Source: Paraoerskovia sediminicola
Lineage (GTDB): Bacteria > Actinomycetota > Actinomycetes > Actinomycetales > Cellulomonadaceae
DNA: 64,000 nucleotides
NCBI RefSeq assembly: GCF_030296575.1
Contig: NZ_AP027729.1
Location: forward strand, 1,364,001-1,428,000
Direction: 5' to 3'
Shown: positions 1 through 9,249 of the stretch, one piece after another
How positions within the stretch are numbered: position 1 is the stretch's first letter
Layout: each line of letters opens with the position of its first letter
Notes under the pieces: generated by a model
What the model was told of the DNA's origin: nothing
Databases searched by the model: none
The model's input: the letters and a program-made list of their open reading frames with translations, nothing else
Made by a program: the position numbers and the translations under genes

Positions 1-786
1 GGTGATCTCGTTGCGGCTCATCTCGAGCGAGAACACGACAGACGTCATGTTGTTTTTTATCGACGCCGACCGTGCAATATCGATTCCCAGCGTCGACTTG
101 CCGATGGCCGGCCTCGCCGCCAGCACGATCATCTGCCCGGGGTGCAGACCGTTCGTCAGCCGGTCGAGGTCCGCGAAGCCGGTCGGCACTCCGACCATGC
201 CCTCGCCGCGGTGACCCGCGGCCTCGATCTCGTCGACGGTGCCGCCGATGATGTCGGCCAGCGGGGCGTAGTCCTCGGCGGTGCGCCGCTCGGTGACGGC
301 GTAGACCTCGGCCTGGGCGTTGTTGACGATGTCGTCGACGTCGCCGCCCTCGGTCGCGTACCCGAGCTGGACGATGCGCGTCCCGGCCTCGACGAGGCGG
401 CGCAGCACGGCGCGCTCACGGACGATGCGCCCGTAGTACCCGGCGTTCGCCGCAGTCGGGACCATCGCGATGAGGTCGTGGATGTACGGGGCGCCGCCGA
501 CGCGCCCGAGCTCGCCGCGCTTCTGGAGCTCGGCCACGACGGTGATCGCGTCGGCAGGCTCGCCACGGCCGTAGAGGTCCGTGATCGCGTCGTAGACGGC
601 CTCGTGCGCCGGGCGATAGAAGTCGACGCCGCGGACCTGCTCGACGACGTCGGCGATCGCGTCCTTCGACAGGAGCATGCCGCCGAGCACGCTCTGCTCC
701 GCCTGGACGTCCTGCGGGGGTGTGCGGTCGAACGCGGGGCTCGACTCACCGGAGCCGTAGCCCGCCTCGAGCTCGTCGATCGACAT
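1..786 (-). CDS. dnaB: Replicative DNA helicase DnaB, 5' part (cut by window edge)
   Basis: Hexameric ATP-dependent helicase that unwinds DNA ahead of the replisome. The frame is open from the ATG at 786 to base 1, giving 262 residues; the C-terminal part lies outside the window. The N-terminal domain is typical (QDVQAEQSVLGGMLLSKDAI near residue 26), followed by the linker and the start of the RecA-like domain with GVPTGFADLDRLTNGLHPGQ and the Walker A region AARPAIGKSTLGIDIA near residue 230. AIGKST fits the family GKT/S loop. A strong RBS (GGAGGA) lies 5 bases before the ATG. The long ORF on the opposite strand over the same bases is a shadow. The gene is divergent from the MATE exporter, and the intervening region has DnaA boxes. 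Confidence 0.97.
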   Translation of the reverse strand, partial: MSIDELEAGYGSGESSPAFDRTPPQDVQAEQSVLGGMLLSKDAIADVVEQVRGVDFYRPAHEAVYDAITDLYGRGEPADAITVVAELQKRGELGRVGGAPYIHDLIAMVPTAANAGYYGRIVRERAVLRRLVEAGTRIVQLGYATEGGDVDDIVNNAQAEVYAVTERRTAEDYAPLADIIGGTVDEIEAAGHRGEGMVGVPTGFADLDRLTNGLHPGQMIVLAARPAIGKSTLGIDIARSASIKNNMTSVVFSLEMSRNEIT

Positions 787-933
787 GTTCCTCCGGTCCC
801 CCGCGCCTCGTCCTCGTACCTGATTTCTACGACCCGCCACCGACAGAGAGCCGTACGGCTCAGGTGCGTGACGACGTCCGACACGAGACGCCTGCGCGAC
901 GATAGGACCGCGCGGAGTCGGGGGCAAACCAGG

Positions 934-1020
934 TTGTCCACAGGCCTGTCGACAACCGCGGTCGCGCTGTGGACAAGTCCGAGACAGCTGTGCACAGGCG
1001 GTGGACAACCATGTGGACAA
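934..1020. promoter_or_regulatory. Cluster of DnaA boxes between dnaB and the MATE gene
   Basis: Three exact matches to the actinobacterial DnaA box TTGTCCACA occur here: 934-942 on the plus strand, and 968-976 and 1012-1020 on the minus strand. One-mismatch copies are at 947-955 and 1000-1008, and looser ones follow at 1079-1087 and 1130-1138. This fills most of the 307-base gap between dnaB (start 786) and the exporter (start 1094). The density resembles oriC, 50 kb away. Inferred role: DnaA-dependent control of dnaB, or DnaA titration. Confidence 0.7.
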
Positions 1021-1093
1021 GTGTTCGGAAAGCGGGCTCTCGAATTCGATGAGCCGCGTAAACACTAGCCTTCGGGGTGTGGACGAAGATTCG

Positions 1094-2463
1094 ATGCACG
1101 ACACGCCGACGACACGCCCGGGGCGCGGCCGTGTCCACAGCGGCACCGACCGGAGGTCTCTCGACCGCGAGATTCTCGCCCTCGCGATACCTGCGCTCGG
1201 CGCTCTGGTCGCCGAGCCGATCTTCGTCCTCGTGGACAGCGCGGTCGTCGGGCACCTCGGCACCCCGCAGCTCGCCGGGCTCTCCCTCGCGAGCACGCTG
1301 CTGCTGACCGTCGTCGGGCTCTGCGTGTTCCTCGCGTACGCGACGACCGCCGCGGTCGCCCGCCGCATCGGCGCCGGTCGCGAGCGGGAGGCGCTCCAGT
1401 CCGGCATCGACGGCATGTGGCTCGCCCTAGGCCTCGGCCTCGCCCTCGCGGCGTCGCTGTGGGTCGCGGCGCCCTGGGCGGTGGGCGTCATGGGCGGGTC
1501 GGACGACGTCGCGCGCCACGCCGTGACGTACCTGCGGTGGTCGGCGCCCGGGCTCCCCGGCATGCTCCTCGTCCTCGCGTCGACCGGCGTGCTGCGTGGC
1601 ATGCGGGACACCCGTACGCCGCTGTACGTGGCGGCGTCCGGAGCTGTACTGAACACCGTCCTGAACATCGTGCTCGTGTACGGCGTCGGCCTCGGGATCG
1701 CCGGCTCCGCGATCGGCACCGCGTTCTCGCAGATCAGCATGGCAGTCGTCCTGTGCGCGGTCGTACTGCGGGGCGCCCGCCGCACCGGTGCCTCCCTGCG
1801 CCCGGCCGCCGGCGGGATCTGGACCAACGCCCGCGACGGCGCTCCCCTCTTCGTGCGCACCCTCTCGCTGCGTGGGGCGATCCTCGTGACCGTGTACGTC
1901 GCCACCGGACTCGGCGCGGCCAACCTCGCGGCGCACCAGGTGGTCAACTCCGTGTGGGGGTTCGCCGCGTTCGCGCTCGACGCGCTCGCCATCGCCGCGC
2001 AGGCGCTGATCGGTCAGGGCCTGGGCGCCGGCGACGTCGACTCGACCCGACGCGTGCTGCGGCGGACTCTGCAGTGGGGGTCGGCGCCGGGGCGCTTCTC
2101 GGGTTCCTCATGGCTGCGGGCGGCTGGTGGTTCGCACTGCTGTTCACCTCCGACCCCGAGGTCCGCTCCGCCGTCGCCGTCGGGATGCTCGTGACCGGGC
2201 TGCTGCTGCCCGTCGCCGGGTGGGTCTACGTGCTCGACGGCGTGCTCATCGGCGCCGGCGACGGCCGGTACCTCGCCTGGGCGGGCATGCTGACCCTCGT
2301 CGTCTACGCCCCTGTCGCGCTCCTCGTCGGCCGGTACGCCCCCGACGGCCCCTGGGGCCTCGCGTGGCTGTGGTTCGCGTTCGCCGGCGTGTTCATGGCC
2401 GCCCGGGCGCTCACGACGGGGCTGCGCGCCCGCGGCAGCCGCTGGATGGTCACCGGCGCCTGA
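1094..2463 (+). CDS. MATE-family multidrug/Na+ exporter (DinF-like), frameshifted in this sequence
   Basis: Twelve-helix secondary transporter of the MATE family, expected to export cationic compounds in exchange for Na+ or H+. Start taken as ATG 1094; GTG 1079 is an in-frame alternative. The N-terminal half reads LDREILALAIPALGALVAEP then FVLVDSAVVGHLGTPQLAGL, typical of DinF-like proteins. The frame breaks in the G-run 2076-2080; with one added G the reading continues as VGAGALLGFLMAAGGWWFAL to the stop at 2463, giving about 456 residues with the remaining helices. Without this base the protein would end at 2194 in a nonsense tail. A bidirectional hairpin terminator follows. Confidence 0.85.
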
Positions 2464-2552
2464 CCCGCGGCACCCGGCGGACAGACGAAGAGCACGACCG
2501 ACAGACCAGGGTCAGGGCAGACCGGGCCCAGGGCAGGTGAAGGCCGGGACAG

Positions 2553-2596
2553 ACGAAGGCCCGGTCGCTCCCCGTGGGGAGCGGCCGGGCCTTCGT
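2553..2596. terminator. Bidirectional hairpin terminator between MATE gene and rplI
   Basis: Near-perfect inverted repeat: ACGAAGGCCCGG, one unpaired base, CGCTCCCC, 2-base loop, then the complement. It sits between convergent genes (MATE stop 2463, rplI stop 2620), so it can serve both strands. There is no strong U tract, as is common in high-GC actinobacteria. Confidence 0.8.
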
Positions 2597-2619
2597 CGGT
2601 GCTGCTGGTGGCGCTGGTG

Positions 2620-3069
2620 TCAGCCGGCGACGACGTCGACGGCGATGTTCGCCGAGACCTCGGGGTGCAGGCGGATCGACACCGAGTACGAGCCGACAGC
2701 CTTGATGGGCTGGCCGATCTCGATCTTGCGCTTGTCGACGCTGAGGGTGCCGTTCGCCTTGACGGCCTCGGCGATGTCAGCGGTCGTGACGGCACCGAAG
2801 AGCCGGCCCGACTCGCCGGCCTTGGCGGTCACGACGACCGGCTTCGCCTGCAGCGAGTCACGCGCAGCCTTCGCGTCGTCGAGCGACGCGATCTCGCGGC
2901 TCTTGCGAGCCTTGCGGATCGCGGAGACCTGCGACTCGGCACCCTTCGACCACGGGGTCGCGAGGTTGCGGGGGATGAGGAAGTTACGGGCGTACCCGTC
3001 CTTGACCTCGACCACGTCGCCGGGCTCACCGAGTCCGGTGACCTCGTGCGTGAGGATCAGCTTGGCCAT
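2620..3069 (-). CDS. rplI: 50S ribosomal protein L9
   Basis: Large-subunit protein that binds 23S rRNA near the L1 stalk. The 149-residue length is normal. The N-terminal domain is clear ([20 protein letters not shown], then [19 protein letters not shown] with the family's conserved GYARNFL(I/L)P). The C-terminal domain ends [22 protein letters not shown] 3069 is chosen over the upstream extension because it gives the canonical N terminus and has GGAAGGGA upstream. It is the last gene of the rpsF-ssb-rpsR-rplI operon, 22 bases after rpsR. Confidence 0.98.
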   Translation of the reverse strand: MAKLILTHEVTGLGEPGDVVEVKDGYARNFLIPRNLATPWSKGAESQVSAIRKARKSREIASLDDAKAARDSLQAKPVVVTAKAGESGRLFGAVTTADIAEAVKANGTLSVDKRKIEIGQPIKAVGSYSVSIRLHPEVSANIAVDVVAG

Positions 3070-3091
3070 GATGTATCCCTTCCGATCCTGG

Positions 3092-3328
3092 TCAGCGCGC
3101 CGACGACGAGTACGGCAGGAGAGCCATCTCGCGGGCGTTCTTGACGGCCTTGGCGATCTGACGCTGCTCCTGGACCGAGACACCGGTCACGCGGCGGGCG
3201 CGGATCTTTCCACGGTCGGAGATGAACTTGCGGAGAAGAGCCGTGTCCTTGTAGTCGACGGTCTCGATCTTCGCCGTCTTCAGCGGGTTGGCCTTCTTCT
3301 TGGGCTTGCGCACCACAGGCTTTGCCAT
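3092..3328 (-). CDS. rpsR: 30S ribosomal protein S18
   Basis: Small-subunit protein of 78 residues that pairs with S6 on the platform. Diagnostic sequence: [20 protein letters not shown] and the C-terminal [19 protein letters not shown]. The basic N terminus is [14 protein letters not shown]. It has no CxxC zinc pair in the N terminus, so it appears to be the zinc-free form. AAGGAGCAACACC lies upstream of ATG 3328. Same operon as ssb (93 bases upstream) and rplI. Confidence 0.98.
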   Translation of the reverse strand: MAKPVVRKPKKKANPLKTAKIETVDYKDTALLRKFISDRGKIRARRVTGVSVQEQRQIAKAVKNAREMALLPYSSSAR

Positions 3329-3421
3329 GGTGTTGCTCCTTACTTCTGGGTACCGGCCCCGCGGTCAGGACGTGTGCCTGCGCGGTCACCGGTCAAGGGG
3401 TGATCTGGGGTGAGGCGTCGA

Positions 3422-3970
3422 TCAGAACGGGGGCTCGTCGGAGAACCCGCCACCGTTGGTGGCAGGGCCCGCCGTGGCCCAAGGATCGCTCTGTCCGCCG
3501 CCCGAGCTGGAGAACCCGCCGGAGTTGCCTCCGCCGTATCCCCCGCCGCTGTTGCCGCCGCCGCCGGAGTTGCCTCCGCCGAAGCCGCCACCGCCGCCGC
3601 CGCTGCGCTGAGCGCGCGTGACCTTGGCCGAGGCGTACTTGAGAGAAGGTCCGACCTCCTCCACCTGCAGCTCAACGACCGTGCGCTTCTCACCCTCGCG
3701 CGTCTCGTAGGACCGCTGCACCAGCCGGCCCTGCGCGATGACGCGCATGCCCTTCGTCAGGGACTCCGCGACGTTCTCCGCAGCATCGCGCCAGATCGAG
3801 CAGCGCATGAACAGCGTGTCGCCGTCCTTCCACTCGTTGCTCTGACGGTCGAACTGCCGAGGCGTCGAGGCGATCGTGAAGTTGGCGACCGCCGCGCCGG
3901 ACGGCGTGAACCGAAGCTCCGGGTCCGCGGTCAGGTTTCCGATCACCGTGATGATGGTGTCGCCAGCCAT
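3422..3970 (-). CDS. ssb: Single-stranded DNA-binding protein
   Basis: Binds ssDNA during replication, repair and recombination. The OB fold spans residues 1-115 ([55 protein letters not shown]). Residues 121-165 form a glycine/serine/asparagine-rich linker. The acidic tip FSDEPPF is the partner-binding tail (family consensus DDDIPF, here with DEPPF). 182 residues, usual for actinobacteria. AAGGAGT lies ahead of the ATG. Sits between rpsF and rpsR as in most bacteria. Confidence 0.97.
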   Translation of the reverse strand: MAGDTIITVIGNLTADPELRFTPSGAAVANFTIASTPRQFDRQSNEWKDGDTLFMRCSIWRDAAENVAESLTKGMRVIAQGRLVQRSYETREGEKRTVVELQVEEVGPSLKYASAKVTRAQRSGGGGGGFGGGNSGGGGNSGGGYGGGNSGGFSSSGGGQSDPWATAGPATNGGGFSDEPPF

Positions 3971-4084
3971 GCCAACTCCTTAGGTCGTGGGTGCCCGACG
4001 AGGGCTCGTCGTGTCCGAGGTACCCATCCCATCACGGGGCGGGGACATCGACACGGCGTCGTGCGAGGGTGTGGACGCGGTTCG

Positions 4085-4375
4085 TCAGCTGGCGTCGGTG
4101 CGCAGGGTCTTCGTCCGCAGGACGACCTCGTTGAGGCCGAGCTGGCGGTCGAGCTCCTTGGCGGTCGCCGGGGTCGAGGTGAAGTCGACGACGGCGTAGA
4201 TGCCCTCGGACTTCTTCTCGATCTCGAACGCGAGGCGACGACGGCCCCAGATGTCGACCTTGTCGACGGAACCACCGTCGGTCGTGATGACCGAGAGGTA
4301 CTTGTCGAGGGACGGTGCGACGGTGCGCTCTTCGACACTGGGGTCGAGGATCACCATCATCTCGTACTTACGCAT
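4085..4375 (-). CDS. rpsF: 30S ribosomal protein S6
   Basis: Small-subunit protein of 96 residues that forms a heterodimer with S18. [17 protein letters not shown] starts the fold, and [20 protein letters not shown] is the conserved core. ATG 4375 is favoured over an upstream in-frame extension because AGGAGGTG lies 10 bases before it. First gene of the rpsF-ssb-rpsR-rplI operon; the 250-base leader upstream holds a hairpin that may bind S6:S18. Confidence 0.98.
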   Translation of the reverse strand: MRKYEMMVILDPSVEERTVAPSLDKYLSVITTDGGSVDKVDIWGRRRLAFEIEKKSEGIYAVVDFTSTPATAKELDRQLGLNEVVLRTKTLRTDAS

Positions 4376-4403
4376 TGATAACCCACCTCCTGTGGACTCT
4401 GCG

Positions 4404-4422
4404 GCCACGGAATCTCCGTGGC
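4404..4422 (-). promoter_or_regulatory. Hairpin in the rpsF leader, possible S6:S18 autoregulatory element
   Basis: Perfect stem GCCACGGA / TCCGTGGC with a 3-base loop, about 30 bases before the rpsF start codon and close to the RBS. In many bacteria the S6:S18 pair represses its operon through a leader RNA with a CCG-containing bulge. I did not model the fold, so the regulatory role is inferred from position only. The rest of 4376-4552 shows no gene. Confidence 0.35.
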
Positions 4423-4552
4423 AGGAGGGTTGTGCGTACTGCTTCCGCGATGCCCTGCACGGCCCCGGAGGGGCCGGGCCGGCCTACGTCGACCGGGCCA
4501 GGACACAGCGAAGTGCAACGATACCCGCAGTGGGGCGGGTTTCCCAAGAAAC

Positions 4553-4607
4553 GTGTCGGACGACGCAGCTCGCCTCCGCGCGGGAGGTGAGCCACGTCGT
4601 CCGACAC
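4553..4607 (-). terminator. Hairpin terminator after ponA
   Basis: Long inverted repeat with outer arms GTGTCGGACGAC / GTCGTCCGACAC and an imperfect inner stem, starting 21 bases past the ponA stop codon (4629) and before the rpsF leader. It separates two leftward transcription units. Confidence 0.8.
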
Positions 4608-4628
4608 CGGGCGTCGCGGTGCCGCGGG

Positions 4629-7049
4629 CTACGGGTTGGTGTTCCCGGTCCCGTTGCCGGTACCCCCGCCGTTGCCGTTGCCGTTGCCGTTGCCGCCACC
4701 GTTGCCGGTGCCCGCTGACGGAGGCGTGGTCGGCGTGGGCGCCTGCGTCGGCTTCGGCGGCTGCGTGGGCTCCGGCGGCTGGGTGGGCTCGGGCGTCGGC
4801 TCCTGCGTCGGCTCAGGTGTGTTCTGCGTCGGGTCAGGCCCCTTCGAGACCACCAGGCCGATCGTCGAGCCGGCCGGCACGGACGAGCCGCCCAGGACGC
4901 TCAGCACCGTCCCCACGGGCTCGTCCGAGTACTGCTCGGTCACGGAGACCGACAGGCCGGCGGCCTGGAGCGCCGCGGTGGCGGACTCCCGGCTGCTGCC
5001 CACCAGCCCGCCGGGCACGTCGACGGTCTCGACCTCCTGGGTCGGCTCCTCGGTCGGCTCGACCGGCTCGGCCGTCGCCGTCTGCGTCGGCTCCGGCGTC
5101 GGGGTGAAGGTCGGACGCGCCGGCGTGTACTCGGGGAAGTCCTCGATCTCCATGTCCTTCGTGACTTCCTGCATGTAGTTCGTCCACGCCCAGGCGGGGA
5201 ACGTGCTGCCCGTGATGGTGCGGCCCTGGTCCTTCCACTGGCCGAACGGCTCCATCGAGTCCTGGCTCACGCCGTCCTCGCCGACCTGGTAGATGCCCAC
5301 GACGGTCGTCAGCTGCGGGACGAATCCAGCGAACCACGCCGACTTGTTCTCGTTCGACGTACCGGTCTTGCCGGCCACGGGCCGCTCGAGCCGCTTCGCC
5401 TCGCGGCCGGAGCCCTCCTGGACGACCTGCTCCATGGCGTAGGTGGCTCCGTTGATGACCTCCTGGTCCACGACCCGCTCCGGCTTCGACTCGCCCTTGT
5501 ACTCGGAGTCGCCGTCACGGTTGACGACCTCCTGGACGATGAACGGGTCGGTGTGGAGCCCGCCGTCGGCGATCGTGTTGTACGCGTTGGCGAGCTCGAG
5601 GCCGTGCACCGTCGCGGTGCCGAGCACGTTCGACTTGACCGGCTCGACCTCGGACGTGATGCCGAGCCGCGCGGCGACGTCCGACGTCTTCTCCGGACCG
5701 ACCTCGAGGTTCAGCTGCGCGTAGACCGTGTTCACGGAGTGCGCGGTCGCGTCGACCAGACGGGTCGACCCGAACTGCTCGCCGCCGAAGTTCGTGACCT
5801 TCCAGTCGCCGAAAGTCTGGGGCGAGCGACCGTCGTAGCGGTCCTCGAGGGTCTTGCCGTTCTCCAGACCCGAGATGAGCGCCATCGGCTTGAAGGTCGA
5901 CCCGGCCTGCGCGGCACCCTGGGTCGAGTTGTTGTACGCCTGGCTCACGGCGTCCGGGCCGCCGTACAGCGCCTTGATCGCCGACGTGTCGGGGTCGAGC
6001 GTCACGAGCGAGGTGCGGATCCGCTCGTTCGCGTCGTCCGGCAGCGACTCGGCGGTCTCGACCGCCGCGGCCTGCATGTCCTCGTCGACCGTCGTGACGA
6101 TCGAGTACCCGCCCTGGTCGAGCTGCTCCTCGGTGAAGTCGCCGGAGTCGATGAGCTCCTCGCGCGCCATCTGCACGAGGTACCCGTTGGTGCCCTCGTA
6201 GCGCGCCTCGGTCGACTTCTCGAGCGTCTCCGGGAACTCCTGCTCGTCGCGCTCCGCCTGGGTGATGTACCCGTCGGTGACCATGCGGTCCAGCACGCGG
6301 TTCCAGCGCGCCTCGGCCTGGTCGGGGTTCGCCGAGGGCTCCCAGTTCACCGGGGACGGGATGATCCCGGCGAGCATCGCGGACTGCGACAGCGTCATCT
6401 CTGCCGCGGGCACCCCGTAGTAGGTCTGCGCGGCCTGCTCGATCCCGTACGCGCCGCGACCGAAGTAGATCGTGTTCAGGTAGTTCTCGAGGATCTCTTC
6501 CTTGCTCTGCACCTGCGTGATCTTCAGCGCGAGGATCGCTTCCTTGAACTTGCCGACGTAGCTGGTCGTCGTGCCCATGTAGTAGCGCTCGGCGTACTGC
6601 TGGGTCAGCGTCGACGCTCCCTGACGGGCACCGCCGGTGACGTTGTTCACCGCGGCGCGCACGATCCCCTTGACGTCGACCCCGCTGTTCGTCCAGAAGG
6701 TCGTGTCCTCCGACGCGACCACGGAGTTGCCCACGTAGTCGGGCAGGTCCGCATAGTCGATGATCTTGCGGTTGCCGCCGTCGGTGTAGAACTTCGCCAT
6801 CTCGGTCTCGCCGTCCGAGAAGTAGACCGTGCTCGCCTGCTGGCTCGCGTAGGCCTCCTCGTCGGGGATCTCCGTCGTCGCGTAGGCGGCGATCATGAGG
6901 CCGGCGACCAGGGCGATCCCTGCGAGCAGCGTCCCCACGACGATCCGCCACGACGGGAGCCACCGGCGGAAGCTGGTGACGTGCGATCGCGGGTAGTTGA
7001 AGAACCTGCGGCGGTTCGGTGCGCTGGTGCGCGTCGCGGACTTCGCCAC
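4629..7049 (-). CDS. ponA: Class A penicillin-binding protein with PASTA domain (PonA1-like)
   Basis: Bifunctional peptidoglycan glycosyltransferase and transpeptidase of 806 residues, single-pass membrane protein. A basic N terminus precedes one TM helix (IVVGTLLAGIALVAGLMIAAY, about 36-56). Glycosyltransferase: VVASEDTTFW near 112, with Asn where the EDxxFxxH motif has His, and GASTLTQQYAERYY. Transpeptidase: AGSTFKP (SxxK), SVN (SxN), KTGTSNENKSAWFAGF (KTG). The C terminus has a PASTA domain (near 680-745) and a Pro/Thr/Gly tail. Start is GTG 7049 with AGGAAGG upstream. It lies next to rpsF-ssb, like Rv0050 in Mycobacterium. Intact frame. Confidence 0.95.
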   Translation of the reverse strand: MAKSATRTSAPNRRRFFNYPRSHVTSFRRWLPSWRIVVGTLLAGIALVAGLMIAAYATTEIPDEEAYASQQASTVYFSDGETEMAKFYTDGGNRKIIDYADLPDYVGNSVVASEDTTFWTNSGVDVKGIVRAAVNNVTGGARQGASTLTQQYAERYYMGTTTSYVGKFKEAILALKITQVQSKEEILENYLNTIYFGRGAYGIEQAAQTYYGVPAAEMTLSQSAMLAGIIPSPVNWEPSANPDQAEARWNRVLDRMVTDGYITQAERDEQEFPETLEKSTEARYEGTNGYLVQMAREELIDSGDFTEEQLDQGGYSIVTTVDEDMQAAAVETAESLPDDANERIRTSLVTLDPDTSAIKALYGGPDAVSQAYNNSTQGAAQAGSTFKPMALISGLENGKTLEDRYDGRSPQTFGDWKVTNFGGEQFGSTRLVDATAHSVNTVYAQLNLEVGPEKTSDVAARLGITSEVEPVKSNVLGTATVHGLELANAYNTIADGGLHTDPFIVQEVVNRDGDSEYKGESKPERVVDQEVINGATYAMEQVVQEGSGREAKRLERPVAGKTGTSNENKSAWFAGFVPQLTTVVGIYQVGEDGVSQDSMEPFGQWKDQGRTITGSTFPAWAWTNYMQEVTKDMEIEDFPEYTPARPTFTPTPEPTQTATAEPVEPTEEPTQEVETVDVPGGLVGSSRESATAALQAAGLSVSVTEQYSDEPVGTVLSVLGGSSVPAGSTIGLVVSKGPDPTQNTPEPTQEPTPEPTQPPEPTQPPKPTQAPTPTTPPSAGTGNGGGNGNGNGNGGGTGNGTGNTNP

Positions 7050-7253
7050 GGGTGAGACCTTCCTGGGGGACAGCAGGGAAAGGTGCGGCCGAGGTGGATG
7101 TCGACTCGGCCGCGCCTAGCGGAACGATAGACCGTGCGCGTGCTCCGGGGTGGGCTCAGCGCGGAATCCCGACCGTTGCTGTGCGTGATCAGCCCACCAC
7201 GTTCGCGCGACCTTCACACGAACGCGGCGTTGCTGGCGACGCGCCGATGCATC

Positions 7254-7262
7254 TGCTATACC
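7254..7262 (+). promoter_or_regulatory. Extended -10 promoter of padR-ino1
   Basis: TGCTATACC matches an extended -10 (TGnTATAAT type). TTGCTG at 7230 is a possible -35 element but with a long 21-base spacer. The palindromic operator 7272-7292 lies just downstream, where a bound repressor would block initiation. The wider region 7050-7349 shows no gene. Confidence 0.5.
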
Positions 7263-7271
7263 TATCCAGTT

Positions 7272-7292
7272 GATGTATCGGATCGATACATC
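7272..7292. promoter_or_regulatory. Palindromic operator in the padR promoter
   Basis: Perfect inverted repeat GATGTATCG - GAT - CGATACATC. It holds the ATGT...ACAT pattern typical of PadR binding sites and lies between the -10 element and the padR start codon. The simplest reading is PadR autorepression, which would also control ino1. Confidence 0.65.
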
Positions 7293-7349
7293 GCGACGAA
7301 CGGTGATCACCCGACCACCGACCGAGCGACGAGTGGCCGAGGAGGTCGT

Positions 7350-8011
7350 GTGCGCCGAGGTGCTGGTGTGCTCGAGACCGCGATCCTCGGGCTCCTCACC
7401 GAGACCCCGCTGCACGGGTACGAGCTGCGCAAGCGACTCAACCTCGTGCTCGGATCGTTCCGCGCGCTCTCCTACGGGTCGGTCTACCCGGCCCTCAAGG
7501 CGATGGTCACCCGCGGCCTCATCGTCGGCACCGAGTCCACGTCGGTCCCCCCCACGCCCTCGCGGGCAAGCGGTCGCGGATCGTCTACGAGCTCACCGCC
7601 GAGGGCAAGGAGCACCTGCAGACCGAGCTCGCGTCGTCCGGCCCCGCGGCCTGGGAGGACGAGAGCTTCGACGTGAGGTTCGCGTTCTTCGCGCAGACCG
7701 ACGCCGACACCCGGCTGCGGATCCTCGAAGGGCGCCGCACCCGGCTCGCCGAACGGCTGGACGCCGTCCGCGAGTCCGCCTCCCGCACGCGGGAGCGCCT
7801 GGACGAGTACACGCTCGAGCTCCAGCGCCACGGCCTCGAGCAGGTCGAGCGCGAGGTCACGTGGCTCGACGGGCTCATCACCGCAGAACGTGACCGCCGC
7901 CGTCCGACGGACACCGGCGATCGACCGACCACCTCTGGTCGAACCACCGAGAAGAACACCACCGCCGACGACGCACCGCGTCCCGGCACGAACATCAAGG
8001 AGCGAGGATGA
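7350..8011 (+). CDS. PadR-family transcriptional regulator, frameshifted in this sequence
   Basis: Winged-helix repressor with a C-terminal helical dimerisation domain. The N-terminal domain is [20 protein letters not shown] then [20 protein letters not shown], a clear PadR fold. The frame breaks in the 7-C run 7547-7553; with one more C it continues [20 protein letters not shown] and on to [20 protein letters not shown], giving about 220 residues. Start GTG 7350 has GAGGAGG just upstream. The stop overlaps the ino1 start (ATGA), so translation is probably coupled. The same pairing exists in Mycobacterium (Rv0047c-Rv0046c). Confidence 0.88.
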
Positions 8012-9098
8012 CCTCCATCCGCGTCGCCATCGTTGGCGTCGGGAACTGTGCATCGTCACTGGTCCAGGGCGTGCACTTCTACCGAGACGCAGAGCCCACG
8101 AGCACGGTCCCGGGCCTCATGCACGTCCAGTTCGGCGACTACCACGTCTCCGACCTGGAGTTCGTCGCGGCGTTCGACGTGGACGCGAAGAAGGTCGGCT
8201 TCGACCTCTCCGAGGCCATCAGCGCGTCCGAGAACAACACCATCAAGATCGCGGACGTCCCGCCGCTGGGCGTCCCCGTCCAGCGCGGCGTCACGAACGA
8301 CGGCCTCGGCAAGTACTACCGCGAGACCATCGAGGAGTCCGACGCAGAGCCGGTCGACATCGTCGCCGCCCTGCGCGAGGCCCAGGTCGACGTGCTCGTC
8401 TGCTACCTGCCCGTCGGGTCCGAGGTCGCCGCGAAGTACTACGCCCAGTGCGCCATCGACGCCGGCGTCGCGTTCGTCAACGCCCTCCCCGTCTTCATCG
8501 CGTCCGACCCCGAGTGGGCCGCGAAGTTCGAGCAGGCCGGCGTGCCGATCGTCGGCGACGACATCAAGTCGCAGGTCGGTGCCACGATCACGCACCGCGT
8601 CCTGGCCAAGCTGTTCGAGCAGCGCGGTGTCGTGCTGGACCGCACGTACCAGCTGAACGTCGGCGGCAACATGGACTTCAAGAACATGCTCGAGCGCGAC
8701 CGCCTCGAGTCGAAGAAGATCTCCAAGACGCAGGCCGTCACCTCCAACCTCACCGGCCCCCTCGCCGGCAAGAAGGAGGACCGCAACGTCCACATCGGCC
8801 CCTCGGACTACGTCCAGTGGCTCGACGACCGCAAGTGGGCCTACGTCCGCCTCGAGGGTCGCGCGTTCGGCGAGGTCCCCCTGAACCTCGAGTACAAGCT
8901 CGAGGTCTGGGACTCCCCAACTCTGCCGGCATCATCATCGACGCCGTGCGCGCCGCGAAGATCGCCAAGGACCGCGGCGTCGGCGGCCCGATCCTCTCCG
9001 CGTCGACGTACTTCATGAAGTCGCCGCCCGTGCAGATGGAGGACACCGAGGGCCGCGCGCAGCTCGAGGCCTTCATCGCCGGTGACGTCGAGCGCTGA
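8008..9098 (+). CDS. ino1: Inositol-3-phosphate synthase, frameshifted in this sequence
   Basis: NAD-dependent conversion of glucose-6-phosphate to myo-inositol-3-phosphate, first step to phosphatidylinositol and mycothiol. The NAD-binding start is [20 protein letters not shown]. Family core: [20 protein letters not shown] and [14 protein letters not shown], then [20 protein letters not shown]. The frame breaks at the C-run 8915-8918; adding one C restores [20 protein letters not shown] and the end at 9098 (363 residues, normal length). RBS AAGGAGCGAGG. Operon with padR. Confidence 0.93.
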
Positions 9099-9120
9099 TC
9101 CGCTCGCTGCAACCAGGTCG

Positions 9121-9156
9121 AAGGGTCGGCACCACCACGAGGTGGTGCCGGCCCTT
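9121..9156 (+). terminator. Hairpin terminator after ino1
   Basis: Stem AAGGGtCGGCACCACC, 4-base loop, then the complement, 22 bases after the ino1 stop. It lies between convergent transcription units (ino1 and the leftward surface-protein gene). Confidence 0.8.
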
Positions 9157-9249
9157 CGGCGTTCGGTCTACGACATCGCGACCGAAGGTGAGATCACCCG
9201 ACGATCCCGGCGTCGCTGAACGAGCGACAACACGGCGGCGACGCGGACA

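Noticed and set aside
7547..7553. Programmed frameshift in padR on a C7 run
   Set aside because: The pattern of missing bases across unrelated genes makes a technical cause more likely; no slippery-site stimulatory structure was evident.
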